Below, piece after piece: positions 47,401 through 59,470 of a DNA stretch of 64,000 nt (its first letter is position 1; each line of letters opens with the position of its first letter). A program made the translations under genes and the position numbers. Under the pieces are notes generated by a model, which searched no databases, was not told where the DNA came from, and saw only the letters and a list, made by a program, of their open reading frames with translations. This DNA is from Oryzias latipes (taxonomy: Eukaryota > Chordata > Actinopteri > Beloniformes > Adrianichthyidae). The stretch spans positions 27,448,707 through 27,512,706 of the forward strand of contig NC_019862.2 in assembly GCF_002234675.1 (NCBI RefSeq), given 5' to 3'.

Positions 47401-49362
47401 CCCACTTTTCTACTGACTGAAGCTGTGCATCAGCAAACAAAAGAATGTAGAAGGATGGAGTTTATGAAAGTCACCAATTAAGCATGTACAGTTTAATAGT
47501 TCAGGTTCCTTCCTTTAACCCTTGTGCTATCTTAGATGACCCCACCCTTACATTGACGCGTTCTCCCTACCATGACAAAGGTGGATAAAGGTGGAAAGAT
47601 TTCATGTAATCCATGGACACCAGTGAAGATCACAAATCATTGAAGAAAAAAGGTTCAGAGCACTGTCTAGTGGGTCTAGATGATCCAACTCCCAACTTTA
47701 AAGTGCCAAGGATAGCACAAGGGTTGCGTATGCAGGCATTAAGAGTATGAACCTCCATTGATAAATTTGGTGCTTTTTGTATTTTTCTGTTGTTAGAAAC
47801 TGAGGATCGAGTTTCATTCAGGCTTCACTTTTGGCAAACTGCATCCTTTGTTGTTAAAGTTTGCCCAACACAGGGAGGACACGAGAAAATGTGCTATTAA
47901 AACACCCACTCCAATGAAAATTGGGTTTTTGGTGTTTTTGATATGTTCTTGAGGTATTTTTTTCAAGTTTAAATTGTGTCTCTGAGGGTTTCTTTATTCA
48001 AACTGTTGTGAATCAGGAGCTGTCCCGCCCACAGCTCAGAGGCAAATTTCTGATGAACTCCTGCTCCTCTGCAGAAACTATGTCCCAGAAAATAAGACAG
48101 GTTTATTGATTTTACCTTAAAACAGCATATTCATAAATAAAAGACCACTGGGAAGGCTTTGAAAATGGATAAAAAGATGATCAGAGTGGGACTCGAAGGG
48201 GCATCCAAACAAGGCCAGTATTCACAATATTTGAGCTTTATCAGTTTTCTGACTGAGCTGTTGTTTCATGTGCTTTTAAAGTATACTGTGAAGCACCTGC
48301 ATGTTTAACTGAACAGATTCAAACAATGCATGCAGCTTCACCCGCTTTGACCTGGTTAGATGGTTTGCTGGATTCTTTACCAGCTGTCTGGGAAATAAAC
48401 ACAGACAAATAAGCACAATTTCCAAAGGGGAAGAAAGTAGAAACTCCAATTAACCAATCAAACATTTAGGACAGTGGGAGGAAGCTGGGAAGAAAAGATA
48501 ACGTGTAAACTCCACACAGAAAACCTCCAGTCCCAAAAATATAAACCAGGATCTTCGAGCTGCATCACCACCACATAACTCAAAATTCAGCTGTCAAAAT
48601 TTGTCATTTTCCTCTGTGCAGGGTGGAAGAAAAAGATTGCTTCAGAATTTAAAAGTACTAAGTCTACTGTTTCAATTTGTCCCCGAAGTGAACTGCAGTG
48701 TTTGGAGGAAATGAGGCTTTAGATGATTCGATTTGTTTCTTTATGGTGCAGACTAACACTGAATGACACATCAGCAGGGACATGATGATGAGTCTGTAGC
48801 ACAAGGAAACAAGGCAGCAGATAGAATTACAATGTTTAACTAAAAAAGGACTTTTATCTTACGACCCAGACAATCAACATGGTAGAGGTTTCAGATGCTC
48901 GAAATATGCACACTCTGAGAATGTTGCAACCACAGCTAAATAAAAAAAATAAGAAATTCACCCATTTCTTTCCAAACACATGCTGACCAGTACTTTTCTT
49001 TTTTGGCTACATCTGTTGTCTGCCGTCTTGTCCCAGCTCACAGGTGAGGAAGTAAAAAAGGAAAAGCATATAAAACTGAAGACCCACCACTCCAGCCCAG
49101 CACGATTGATGTCGTCCCACCAGCAGTCACTGGGCTCGCCCAGTCCCTCAGGTGTGGGCTGGCATTCGAAGGACCACAAACGGTCGGAGCCTTCTGCCTC
49201 ACTGAAGTAGCTCCTGATGGCGACTAGAGCTTCTCCGTGTGGACACTGGAAGTTGAAGCCCTGTCGGTAGGCGTTCACCCAGTCCATGTCATGATGGTCC
49301 TGAGACTGAGATGCCACTGTGGCCAGCAAAGAAAGCACCAATGCCAACAGAGCAGGATTCAT
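44475..49362 (-). CDS. dpt: Dermatopontin, complete gene, four exons
   Basis: A secreted extracellular-matrix protein that binds decorin and promotes collagen fibril assembly. Minus-strand exons: 49088-49362, 46299-46424, 44631-44738 and 44475-44541, giving 191 residues (human 201) with consistent phases and GT-AG borders. A signal peptide is at residues 1 to about 18 ([18 protein letters not shown]). Family hallmarks are [44 protein letters not shown] and [11 protein letters not shown]. Three D-R-x-W motifs followed by cysteine occur at residues 60-67, 115-122 and 171-179. The last exon encodes [20 protein letters not shown] then L and TAA. The third exon appears to run on in frame, but its donor GTCTTT and the downstream acceptor restore the conserved ending. 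The 5'UTR and promoter are not resolved. Confidence 0.95.
46138..46226 (+). repeat. Single end of the TTCACACC TIR family in dpt intron
   Basis: GCTACGTTCACACCGGGCAT matches the left terminus of the element at 43849. No matching right end is seen. It lies 70 bp downstream of dpt exon 2. Confidence 0.45.
47519..47723 (+). mobile_element. piggyBac-like MITE, copy 6, in dpt intron 1
   Basis: 205 bp with CCCTTGTGCTATC and GGATAGCACAAGGG termini; TTAA on the left, TTGC on the right. Interior nearly identical to copies 2, 4 and 5. Confidence 0.85.
47899..48194 (+). mobile_element. CCCACTC-ended MITE, copy 4, in dpt intron 1
   Basis: Left end AAAACACCCACTCCAATG, then GGTTTTTGGTGTTTTTG and GAATCAGGAGC, and right end GATGATCAGAGTGGGACT. 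Short form. Confidence 0.65.
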
Positions 49363-50378
49363 GGTGAAGAGTTGGGACTGTCTGCTGCTCTTCCTCCCAG
49401 CTGCCTCAGCCTCAACTCCTCTGAGCTTTTGTTTTCCAGATGTTTGGTATCTAGCAGTGATGTGTAATTTTCTGGATGCAACACAAATCCAAAAGTGGTT
49501 CTGTCGTCACAATTTAAGGTGGACTCTGAGACAGGGAGCTAACAGAGACATTATGGTGTTAAGGGTTGTACCTTAAAAGAAACCACGTTAAGGAGAAATT
49601 GGGCTTTTGATATTTATGTGATGCACTCACGTTAACCATCTTAACGTTCATCTAAGTTACTGTTTTTAGGGGAATCTAAAATTTACAAGGGGCTCTGGCT
49701 TTTTTTAATACCAGATTTTCTTTATAAAGCTTTGATTCTTCTGAACAAATCATTATTCAGACTTTGTAAAGGAAATACAATCTAATTTTTATGTAATAAA
49801 TTGCCATTAAAAAAGACCAAAATCCAAATGCAGTCACTGTACTTTATGCTCATATTTATCTTCTGATTCACAGCCTGTCAAACAGGAAACAATGAGCTTC
49901 AGTTATAAGGCATGGCAGGGGGGGAATCATGGTTTGTTCTTACTTTAGGCTTAATTAACCGTTTCTTTCATTTACATCCGTCTATAGGTGTCAATTCAGC
50001 ATCTAATGAGAAAATATCAGAGTAGAAAAGGCTCTTCATTCATATTTGAAAGTAAAACTTTTGTTCAGCGCCTTGAAAAAATGTATGAATTGGTCCTTTT
50101 TAAATAATCTGTATTGGATAAACTGAAATGAAACAAACACACTTGGCTAAAAACGTGTTTCAGAAATAGTAGCTTTTGTTTACGGTTAGTCCTCATTCTT
50201 TTTCTTCAAATCAGTGTCTTAACCTGAATGAAAGGAATCAGTTAGTTTATTTGAAGATGAGTTATTTGAAATGTAAAAATTCATTGTGACCTCCGTTTGT
50301 CTGGCAGTCTGAACTCATGCTTTGTGATCTTCCTTGTCTAATGTGTTCTGCGCATTTGTTTTCTCTCTCTGACCGGGT
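49363..50378. other. Upstream of dpt, nothing clearly recognised
   Basis: Should contain the dpt 5'UTR and promoter. I see no TATA box at a convincing position and no repeat. Confidence 0.5.
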
Positions 50379-51400
50379 TTGAAGGCTTGCTGTCCCGCAT
50401 TAACCAGAGAGGGTAAAAATAAAAACAAGTATAAAAAGAGAACATACAAAAAAGACTATTACACAAAAATATTAGAAAAAAATAAATCAAACACTAAAGA
50501 CATTTGGAAAGTAATGAACAGTGTCATTGGAAAACACATCGAGAAAACGAATTATCCTGACTCTTTAGTTGACAAAAATGAGATATGCAACAAAATTCAG
50601 GATAGGACAAAGGAGTTCAGTGAATATTTTGTAAAAAATAGGGCCAAAGTTAGCCGATGAAATAAATTGTTCTAATACATCAGAAATGGAAACTATCGAA
50701 CACTGCTTAAAGAGAATCCAAATTCAAGTTATTTGAAACCTGTGGAAGCAAAAGAAATTCTAAAATTCATCAAAGAATTCAAAAAAAGAACATCGACAGA
50801 CTGTAACAGAATTAATAGGATGGTGATAAAAAAGGTAATGGATTGTTGACCCGCTGACCTACATTTGCAATTTATCCTTTCAGGAACAGGAATAGTTCCA
50901 CAAAAAATGAAAACAGCTAAAGTAATTCTATTACACAAATCAGGGACAAACATCAACTCACAAATTACAGACCAGTGTCTTTACTCTGCCAATTCTCAAA
51001 AATACTTGAAAAAGTTTTCCTCACAAGGCTGGAAAATTTTGTTGAGAACTGTAAACTAATATCCGACGACCAAAATGGTTTCAGAAAAAATAGATCAACA
51101 TCCATGGCGATTACGCAACTAAATGAAGAAATTATACAGACACACAGATAATGAGGAGTTCACAGTAGGAGTGTTCATAGATCTGAAAAAGCTTTTTGAC
51201 ACTATTGATCATAAAATTATACTGGAAAGATATGGAATACGAGGACTGGCATTAAATTAGTTGAACAGTTACATTAAAAACAGGCAACAGTTTGTACAAC
51301 TGGAAGATTGTAAAACCTCCCTGCTAAATTTAAGCTGTGGAGTACCACAAGGGTCAATATTAGGCCCCAACACTGTTCATCCTTTGGGAGTAGGGAGGGA
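50379..51400 (+). pseudogene. LINE reverse transcriptase relic, 5' and central part
   Basis: Broken plus-strand frames read KSNTKDIWKVMNSVIGKHIE, then GTGIVPQKMKTAKVILLHKS, QNGFRKNRSTSMAITQL, VGVFIDLKKLFDTIDHKI and LSCGVPQGSILGP. These are the ordered finger and palm blocks of a non-LTR reverse transcriptase. At least four stops or frameshifts. It ends abruptly at about 51385. Confidence 0.75.
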
Positions 51401-51544
51401 ATTCTGAAACAGCTAAAGTGACATTACTCTTTCTTGATTTCCACATGCGGTCACTTTACTTAGAAGGAACTGGCTGGAGACAAGATGGCACCTGACATCA
51501 TCGGCCGCAAGTGTAAATGATACCATTTACCCTAAACCCAGGCT

Positions 51545-51695
51545 GCACAGTGGAGCAGTGGTTAGCGCTCTTGCCTCACAGCAAGAAGGCCCCCAGTTCA
51601 AGTCCCAGCTGGGGAACCTGAAACAGAACATCAACGGGAGACCTTTCTGTGTGGAGTTTGCATTTTCTCCCTGTGCATGCGTGGGTTCTCTTTAA
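51545..51695 (+). repeat. SINE-like repeat, truncated copy
   Basis: tRNA-like head GTGGAGCAGTGGTTAGCGC, then CCTCACAGCAAGAAGGC and GTGTGGAGTTTGCATTTTC. The body is cut off at about 51695. Confidence 0.6.
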
Positions 51696-54466
51696 AAGAT
51701 TTTTTAAAATATGTTTTAAATTCTTAACGGTATGGGAAGACATCTGGTTCTGGTCGAGGACTTCCGGTTCTGGATGTTGATGTCTGCAGCCAGGTCCTCT
51801 TGACTTTACCTGCAAATGCTAACATGTCAGTCTGAAGCAAAATTAACTCTCTTAACTTAAACTTATCTTTTCCCCTTCATGTTGATTTAGTTCAAGCAAT
51901 TCAAATCTCCAAATCTCTGCTAAATGTATGTGTCAGATACTTTTTTCTTGTATGTGTATGCTAGTAAGCAACAACAACAACAACAACCCTATTGTTAAAA
52001 TTGCAAACTGGGTTCTATGCATAAAAAATGATAAGCCCTTTCATTTAACAAACCCAACTAAAGTTTGAATCTGTAGGAAGCTTTGACAAAGTTACCAGTT
52101 TTTAGTAATAATTTTCTGTTTGTTGTCAGACAAACCTTTTTTTATTTCTTTCATTTTGGAAGTCTGTAACTTTTGTACTTGATGTTGGAATCGAGTAACT
52201 TCCGCAGCACTTGTTAAAGTTAAGGAAAACCTGTTATACTTGAAGAGAGGTTTTGCATTTAGGAAGTATAGGCTACCAGTATACTGGTTGAGTTAGTTTT
52301 ACAACAATGTGAGACTTTTGAAATCAACTGTTACTATGTACTTATATCTCTTTACCATGAGCAGCTTTAGCTTGAATAAAAAAAAATACACATCAGAAAT
52401 GTCAAACTTCTGAATCCTGTCACTTTCTAAATGGTCAATTAGGTCAAGTGGCGCCTGCAGTTCTCTCCATGCTGTAGTTCTTTAATGACTCCTGGATGAG
52501 CCATCCTCCTGTTCTAAAAGTCATTTTAGTTGACCAGTCGCTCCTGAAAAGGTTCTCCAGTGTTCTTCATTTTCTCCATTTGGAGTCTTTAGAAATAGCC
52601 AGGCAAAAAAAATGTTTAAAAAATCACAGAACTGGTCAAGGTCAAATAAACAGTTTGCTGTGAACACAGTGATCTTCTGTAGATTTAGATAGGGCAGTAT
52701 TTCCAAATGAGCAAGCTGTTATTTGAATTTCCATTTGGGAAATTCCATTTTATTATCTAAAAACCATTATGCTGTGGAGCTGATTGCATTCCTCCTCCAC
52801 TCAGTATCACTGCAGCCTTTCACAGCAAAGCATTGGAGCTCTTTTGAAAATCCAAAACACCCGAACCTATCCTGCTCAAACAAGTCAGTGATGCTCCTGT
52901 TTAGAAAAAACACAAATGTCTTGGTATGCAGTGCTGCACAACAGCCACTGTGAGGATGTCAGAGTGTCCCTCAGCATGGTCCACTTCCCTGAGGACTTTT
53001 GCTGTCCAATAAATTTACACAGATGAAATTAGGAGCGCATTCGAAAGGCCACCACACCAACGTCCACCACACAAATCACTTTGCTTCAGGCTGTAACTTC
53101 ATTAGAACAATGCGCCGTGGTTGCTGCGAGGACGCGGCCGAGCCGTGGCCGCTCAGGCACGCAGGCAGGTCGAGATAAGCTGCACGGATAACACAGAGAC
53201 GATTGCCCAGAAATGAAATCACGCGTCAAGTATTTTAGGCACAGGGCGGGCTCTTCTAATGACTTTGAGGTTTTCATGGAGATGATTTAAAAGAACCTAA
53301 AAAGTGAACAATATTAAGATGACAACACCCAGGTACTCTGTTTAATTTGAATTCTCTGATTTTATTAGAGATAGCCAAAGTTACAGATGTTGATTTCAAA
53401 CTTTGAAAGAGATGCTCACAAATTGACTGAATTGTTTATTTCTGCTTGGAAAACCTGCACAGCTCAGTAACTCTCATCTCCTCCGACTGATCCTGGGGAG
53501 CTGGGCCGTGTGACTGAGATCTCCCGGGACTCAGCGTCACTTCAGTGATCTCTTTAATAAATAGTAAACAAAAACACAACCTTGCATCTGCATTGTATCT
53601 GTTTAAAAAGTTTATAGCTTTTGTCAGAGGGCTTAAAGCGTTTTATGAATAACGTCCTTTCAAATGATTGGGATATTTTTTGCATTTATTTACATAAAAC
53701 AAAATCTTAAATTAGTGCTTCCAAAAAAGGTCCCCAAATGATGTTTTTAAGGTCAACGTATAATTAAAAAAAGCTTTTAGAGAACAAAAAACACCCAGGA
53801 CTCTGAAATGTAGTTTAGGTAAATTTTAAACATAAAATGAACAAAAAAAAAAAGTTTTATTTGCTTTAAAATTATAATCATATGAACAGTGAATTAATGG
53901 TTTTTAAGGAGTGCTGAATTTTGAGGGCTTTAAATCTGTGCATCAGATAAAATATCAAACTTTGAAAGAGCAGGACCTCCACAAAGTTTAGTCAGGACAA
54001 GCTGCAGCCCGCAAGCTTCACGAGATTCAAAGATTCTTCGAAGTTCGAGATTGATGCCCATCGCAAGATCTGACGAGCAACGGACTATGTACAAACAGTA
54101 AAATGTCAGTCTTTTTAAAAATGATTTTTTTAAACGGGAAAAGGTCCAAAGGTTTCAAAGGGTCATTATCCATATAGGGCCATCTTTTGATCAGAATCAT
54201 AAAGTACTCAAGCACTCCTTATATGTTCATTCAGCAGCTCTATTTAGAGAGCAGCGGAATAGCTTTGTTTAAACACCCTGATCCTGAAGAGTTCACTTCA
54301 GACATCCACGTTCATGCTTGTGAACCCATAAAAGTGTTAGCTTACAATGTCTTCCACGTTAAACCACCCTAGAAGGAGCACTCAGGAACCATTTGATGGT
54401 TCAAATACATCCTATTAATGTTAAATGTGTCACACAGGGAGGCGTTGGCCCCCATAACTGAGAATC
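51696..54466. other. Gene-free intergenic DNA
   Basis: No gene, RNA or transposon recognised. Short (CAA)n near 51971. 53100-53200 is locally CpG-richer without an exon. Confidence 0.5.
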
Positions 54467-54850
54467 TTTAAAGTCCCACTCCAATATTCATTTGATCTGT
54501 TGTAAAAGCTTTCCCAGTTATCTTTTAATTATGATGATGCCGTTTTTAGCCAAAACCAAAAAGTCTGTGTCGTTTTCTTAGACACAGTTTCTGCAGAGCA
54601 ACAGTAATTCATCATAAACTCACCGGCGCTGGTATTCCACCAACCATTTGTTTACACTCTGTCCTGCTAGCTTACAGCCCATCACAGTCCCAACAACAAT
54701 GGCAACCAGTACTGGAGCTATCCAGGTGTACAGTTTTGAGCCAGATACCAGCTCACGTCACAGCAACAAGCTTTTCCCAAAATTATTTTCTCGTCTGCTC
54801 CTGATTCACGGTTTGAATGAAGAAATACTCAGAAATGCAATTTTATCCAT
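54467..54850 (-). mobile_element. CCCACTC-ended MITE, copy 5, reverse, keeps coding remnant
   Basis: Starts TTTAAAGTCCCACTCC. In the middle the plus strand encodes MATSTGAIQVYSFEPDTSS from 54699, a remnant shared with the copy at 56645. The left terminus of the family is missing, so the copy is truncated. Confidence 0.6.
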
Positions 54851-56644
54851 AAATTTCTTTAAATATATCCTCCATAATGTGTTGTATGAGCTTATTGCAA
54901 GGATTGTTCACAAAAAAATGGATGGATGGATGAATGTTCTTAAAATGGGTTGCTTCCCAGGTTATCCTATGACTGATGGCTAAAGGTCACTGACAAGTTT
55001 TTTCACTCAAATAATTCTTGTCAAACAAAAAAGTCAATTTATTTAAATATTTTATTATCATGTTGCCCCAGTGTTTTTTTTATATAAATCTCTCTAACTA
55101 GGTCATTTTCAGCTTTTTCATTTAAACAAGATTAATCACAGCACAGAAAGCTGTTTTCCTAAACCAAGCATTATTTTTACCCTGTCAGCTAAGGTCCAGA
55201 AGACATGTTAGGACATAATGGAAACTTGCATAAAGTTTCTTTGCATCTTTTTTTTATGTTAGCACCAATACTAAAGCAAGGTCACTTTTGTCTGATTTTT
55301 ATTTTTATTTTCAATATCTTTTATGTCTTGGTTTACCATGGAAGTACCACCCTTTTTTCTTAGACTTTGCATCAGGCCTTTTTCATCTAACACATTTAGG
55401 TTACATGTTGGAGGAAGTGGGTCGCTGAGTCCTGGCAGAGACAGATGGAGCTACATGTCAACAAAAGTGCGGCTGCACAAAACTGCTGAGGACGATTTTC
55501 ACATTTAGAATCTAAAGTGGAGTTATTTTTGTTCCTTGCGATGATGAAGACATCGGCTAAAACAAACATGTGAATTCTGTGAGCAAACTGTTCCCACAAA
55601 CACCTTTTAATCAATGTTTTCTTTAAAATATTCACAAAGATATCAACTTTTAAGATATTGTTTACTTAATAATCCTGTTTCAAATGTTTTTCTCAAGTTT
55701 ACAACTATTTATAAAACCTGTTAATGTAAAGTTATCCATAAATCTTTTGGGCTTTTATCATAAAACCACGAAACTCCTTTATGCCATCAGTTTAAAAAAA
55801 TTTCTTTTCGTTTTTTTCTGTTAGAAAATGATGTTATTGGTGATTTTCCGCTTCTTATCTTTTTCTGAAAAACAGAAATAGCTTCTGTTTCTCTTTGTTG
55901 CTGTGAAAGATAAGTATCTCAGTCCTGTTTTAAAACCTTTGTTAAATCATGACTTCTTGTCAAACAAATAAAGGAATTCTGGGCTCTGCAAACTGCAGCC
56001 CTGAAGTGTCTCAAAGACAATACGAACTTCAATATCTTCCCATAAGCTGATGGAAGGTATTTTGACTAACACATTTCCATGTTTTTCTCATTGAGACAGC
56101 ACAGTTTTACTTATGTTGACAAGGCCTTGGTCTTTGTAAATATTGTTGCACTGTTGTACTTGATAACTGACCTTTCTGATGTCAGCCATTCTCTACTAGA
56201 TTGTTTCTGAGAGATTTGAGTCTGGTTGCCTGCTGTGTGGAAACCTTTTCAAACAAACCAGTCTAAGACTTGATGTGCAATTGATTAAAACAAACAACTA
56301 AACAAGATCATTAGACGCACAAAATGCATGCATTTAATAGTTCATCTGCATTACATGTTTGGGAGTTTTAGTTAAGCCCATCTTAACATTATGTAATTTT
56401 TGCAAGTCTTCATTAAAATGTGCATACCTCTGCAGGTTCAAGATTCAAATGTGGATTAAACTGACAAACAGCCATGGACACATAAACAAGGGAGCTGCTG
56501 AACTTTGTCATTCCAAGTTGGCTACAAATTTGAAAATGAGAGCTGGGGGCTTGTCTGTAGTAAGGAATGCAAGTTATTATGTCTGAACGTTGTCTGATTG
56601 GGTTTTATAATATACTGAATAATATTGAAACAGTGAATCAGTGT
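54851..56644. other. Gene-free AT-rich DNA
   Basis: No features recognised apart from short GGAT repeats just past 54920. Confidence 0.5.
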
Positions 56645-57128
56645 TTAAAGACCCACTCTGTGTTTTTGGTGTATTTAACATGTTCTTGTACCATTTTTCT
56701 CACAATGGAGGACATATGTAAAGAAGATTTTGATTAAAACTGTGTTTCTGAGTGTTTCTTTATTCAAAGTGTGGTGAATCAGGAGCAGTTGGAAAGATTC
56801 TGTTAGAGAATGCTTGTATTTGTTACGTAAAAACTACAATCAGTGGGTCACAAGCTCCCTGCTCTGCTCCGTTCCAATCCATCCACTTGCATACAAATGG
56901 ATCCATGTGCGTCTTTGTTTTCCTCGTCTGAGCTGGTATCGGGATCAAAGCTGTACGGCTGGATAGCTCCAAGATTGTTTTCCCTTTTTCTTGCACCTCT
57001 AATGTTAGCTTGGGGTTATGAGAGGCTGTAAGCCAGTGGGAGAGCATGGGAAGGAGTGATGGGAAACAAGTGGAGGCTTACTTCTGCACCAACAACCCAG
57101 CCCTCCACTCAGAAGCAAATTTCTTCTG
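56645..57128 (+). mobile_element. CCCACTC-ended MITE, copy 6, keeps coding remnant
   Basis: Left end TTAAAGACCCACTCTGTG, then GAATCAGGAGCAG. The complementary strand at about 56875-56975 encodes GAIQPYSFDPDTSSDEENKD, matching the remnant in copy 5. The right terminus is lost. Confidence 0.6.
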
Positions 57129-58049
57129 ATGCCAAAGATCATTGTTACTCCCTGGTAAGATCCACAGTAAACTACTGGTACAATCTTTTGTTGTGCTTGC
57201 CTACCTCAGATCTGCTCAACCCTGGTCAAAATTCACCACCCAGCCAGTTTTTCAGTGTTCCCTTTGATTAGCTGACTCAGGTGTTTTCATGTTCTGATTG
57301 ATTCAACACGTCTGGTCCAGGTAATGAGGCAGTAGAAGTAGAAGCAGGGAGGGCTGGAAAACAGGCAAAGTGGTAGATCTCAAGGACCAGGTTAGAGAAG
57401 TCCTGGATTACCTGATAACTCTTTTTGATCTACCATTTAGTTACTGGCTGCCCTGGCTGATCAAGAGGATCCAGAGGTCTCCTTAATGCTCCAGAAACCC
57501 ATTTCATTTAGTCACTCTACTGAACTGCCTAAATGCGGTTAAAATTCTCTTGAGGTTCTGCCACTCTCCTCACTAACGAAGGGAGATGCGATGACCTAAC
57601 AAAGTGTGTCTGTAAGTCAGCAGAGATGAGAAAACAAAGGAAATGACTGGAGCCTTTTAGCTTCCTAAAAAGCAGATGACATGAGGCTTTGAACACAGGA
57701 GTGTGACGTGGGGTAGTAGAGTCTAAAAGTGACTCTAATCTTGTAAGATGAAGCCATGCAGTTGTGATGGCTTCCCTGAAATATCATCTGGAGGTGGAGC
57801 ATGTGTTTTTAAAAAAACGTTACACCTTCCACATTCTTAGTCCTTCCGGAACCAGTAGCTGCCTATAATGTCTGTGCATTTCCACCAATTTATTTCAAAT
57901 ATGGTCTTCCTCCTCTTTAGTATGGAAAACAAAATGTACGTGATTACCAACAAGAACTTTTGAAAACATGTGACCACAGAACACTTTCCTCACTTTGAAA
58001 CACCAGTTTTAAATTTGTTTTGGCTCAATAGACCTTATTTAATGACACA
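57129..58049. other. Gene-free DNA
   Basis: Nothing recognised. Confidence 0.45.
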
Positions 58050-58960
58050 ATTCACACAGGCTCACCAAAACTAGACAATAGAAGATTAGAAAAACGTTGT
58101 CTGGTCGGATGAGTTTCTGCCTAGCCATTCAAATGTTAGGATAAGAATTTGGCGTCCTGGTTCCAGCTGTTAGAAACGCAACAGTAACAGTAATTATATC
58201 ATGTCCCACCTTGAGGCAGATGGACTACAGCAGCAGAAAACCACACCGGGTGCCGCGCCTGTCAGCTAAGGACAGGAAACTGAGGCAACAATTCACACAG
58301 ACTCACCAAAACTGGACTTTAGAAGATTGGAAAAACGTTGTCTGGTCCGATGAGTCTCCATTTCTGCTGCGACATTCAGCGTCAACAACATGAAGGCACA
58401 GATCCATTCTGCCTTGTATCAACGGTTTAGGCTGGTGGTGGTGGTAAAATGGTGTGGGGGATATTTTCTTGGCACGCTTTAGGCCACTTTGTACCAATTG
58501 AGCATGGTTACAACGCCACAGCCTACCTGATCATTGTTGCTGACCGTGTCCATCACTTTTTGACCACAGTGAACCATCTTCTGATGGCTACTTCCAGCAG
58601 GATAAGGCACCGTGTCATAAAGCTGGATTCATCTCAGACCGGTTTCTTGAACATGACAATGAGTTCTCTGGACTCAAATGGTCTCCACAGTCACCAGATC
58701 TCAACCCAATAGATCACCTTTGGGATGTGGTGGAACGGGTGATTGTCCTCATGAATGTGCAGCCGACAAATCTGCAGCAACTGTGTGATGCTGTCATGTC
58801 AATATAGACCAAACTCTCTGAGGAATATTTCCAGTACCTTGTTGAATCTATGCCACCAAGGATTAAGGCAGTTCTGAAGGTAAAAGTGGGTCCAAACCCG
58901 GTAACACCAAGATATTCCTAATAAGGTGGCCTGTGAATGTACATACTTTCTTTGCTGTTG
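58050..58960 (+). pseudogene. Tc1-like transposase pseudogene with an internal duplicated piece
   Basis: Plus-strand frames read SRKPHRVPRLSAKDRKLRQQ, WTLEDWKNVVWSDESPFLL, MVWGIFSWHALGHFVPIEH and, after a shift, SPDLNPIDHLWDVVERV, then YLVESMPPRIKAVL. This is the order of a fish Tc1 transposase. The glutamine-aspartate-asparagine catalytic block near 58590 is disrupted, and a stop lies at 58804. 58050-58115 repeats the segment at 58290-58355, so two partial copies are joined. Confidence 0.8.
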
Positions 58961-59164
58961 TTTCCAGTCGAGAAATACCACTTCTTGTTAGTTAATTTGG
59001 TCCTTTCATCTTGATTGTGCAGCATTATGTACAAGCATTGCAAGCCACATAAGGCAACTAAAATTTTAAAAAAGAGGTAAATGCATCTGCTGGAATTTGA
59101 TTAAAACTATTTATTCATTTTGCTGATTATGAAAGCGCTTTGTTTATTTTTGGTTAAATACCTG

Positions 59165-59470
59165 AGAGATGGGCTGCACAGTGGTTAGCACCCTCACCTC
59201 ACAGCGAAAAGGTCCTGGTTTCTGTCGACAGTTTGCATGTTCTTCTCGTGCATGTGTGCGTTTTCTCCAGGCACTCCCCAGCTTTCTCCCACAGTCCAAA
59301 AACATGCTTCATGGGTTAATTGGGTAGTCTAAAGCCTCCCTATAGGTATGAATGTGTGAGTGTGTGTGGGAGTGATTGTGGCCCTGCATCAGACTGGCGA
59401 CCTGTCCAGGGTGTACCCCGCCTTTGCCCACTCTGAAAGGGACAACGGGTTTAGAAGATGAATGAAAGAA
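59165..59470 (+). repeat. tRNA-derived SINE-like repeat, copy 4
   Basis: Starts GATGGGCTGCACAGTGGTTAG, then CCTCACAGCGAAAAGGTCC, GTTTGCATGTTCTTCTCG, TCCACAGTCCAAAAACATG-like and GGCGACCTGTCCAGGGTGTA blocks. It ends in a GATGAATGAAAGAATG tail. Confidence 0.7.
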
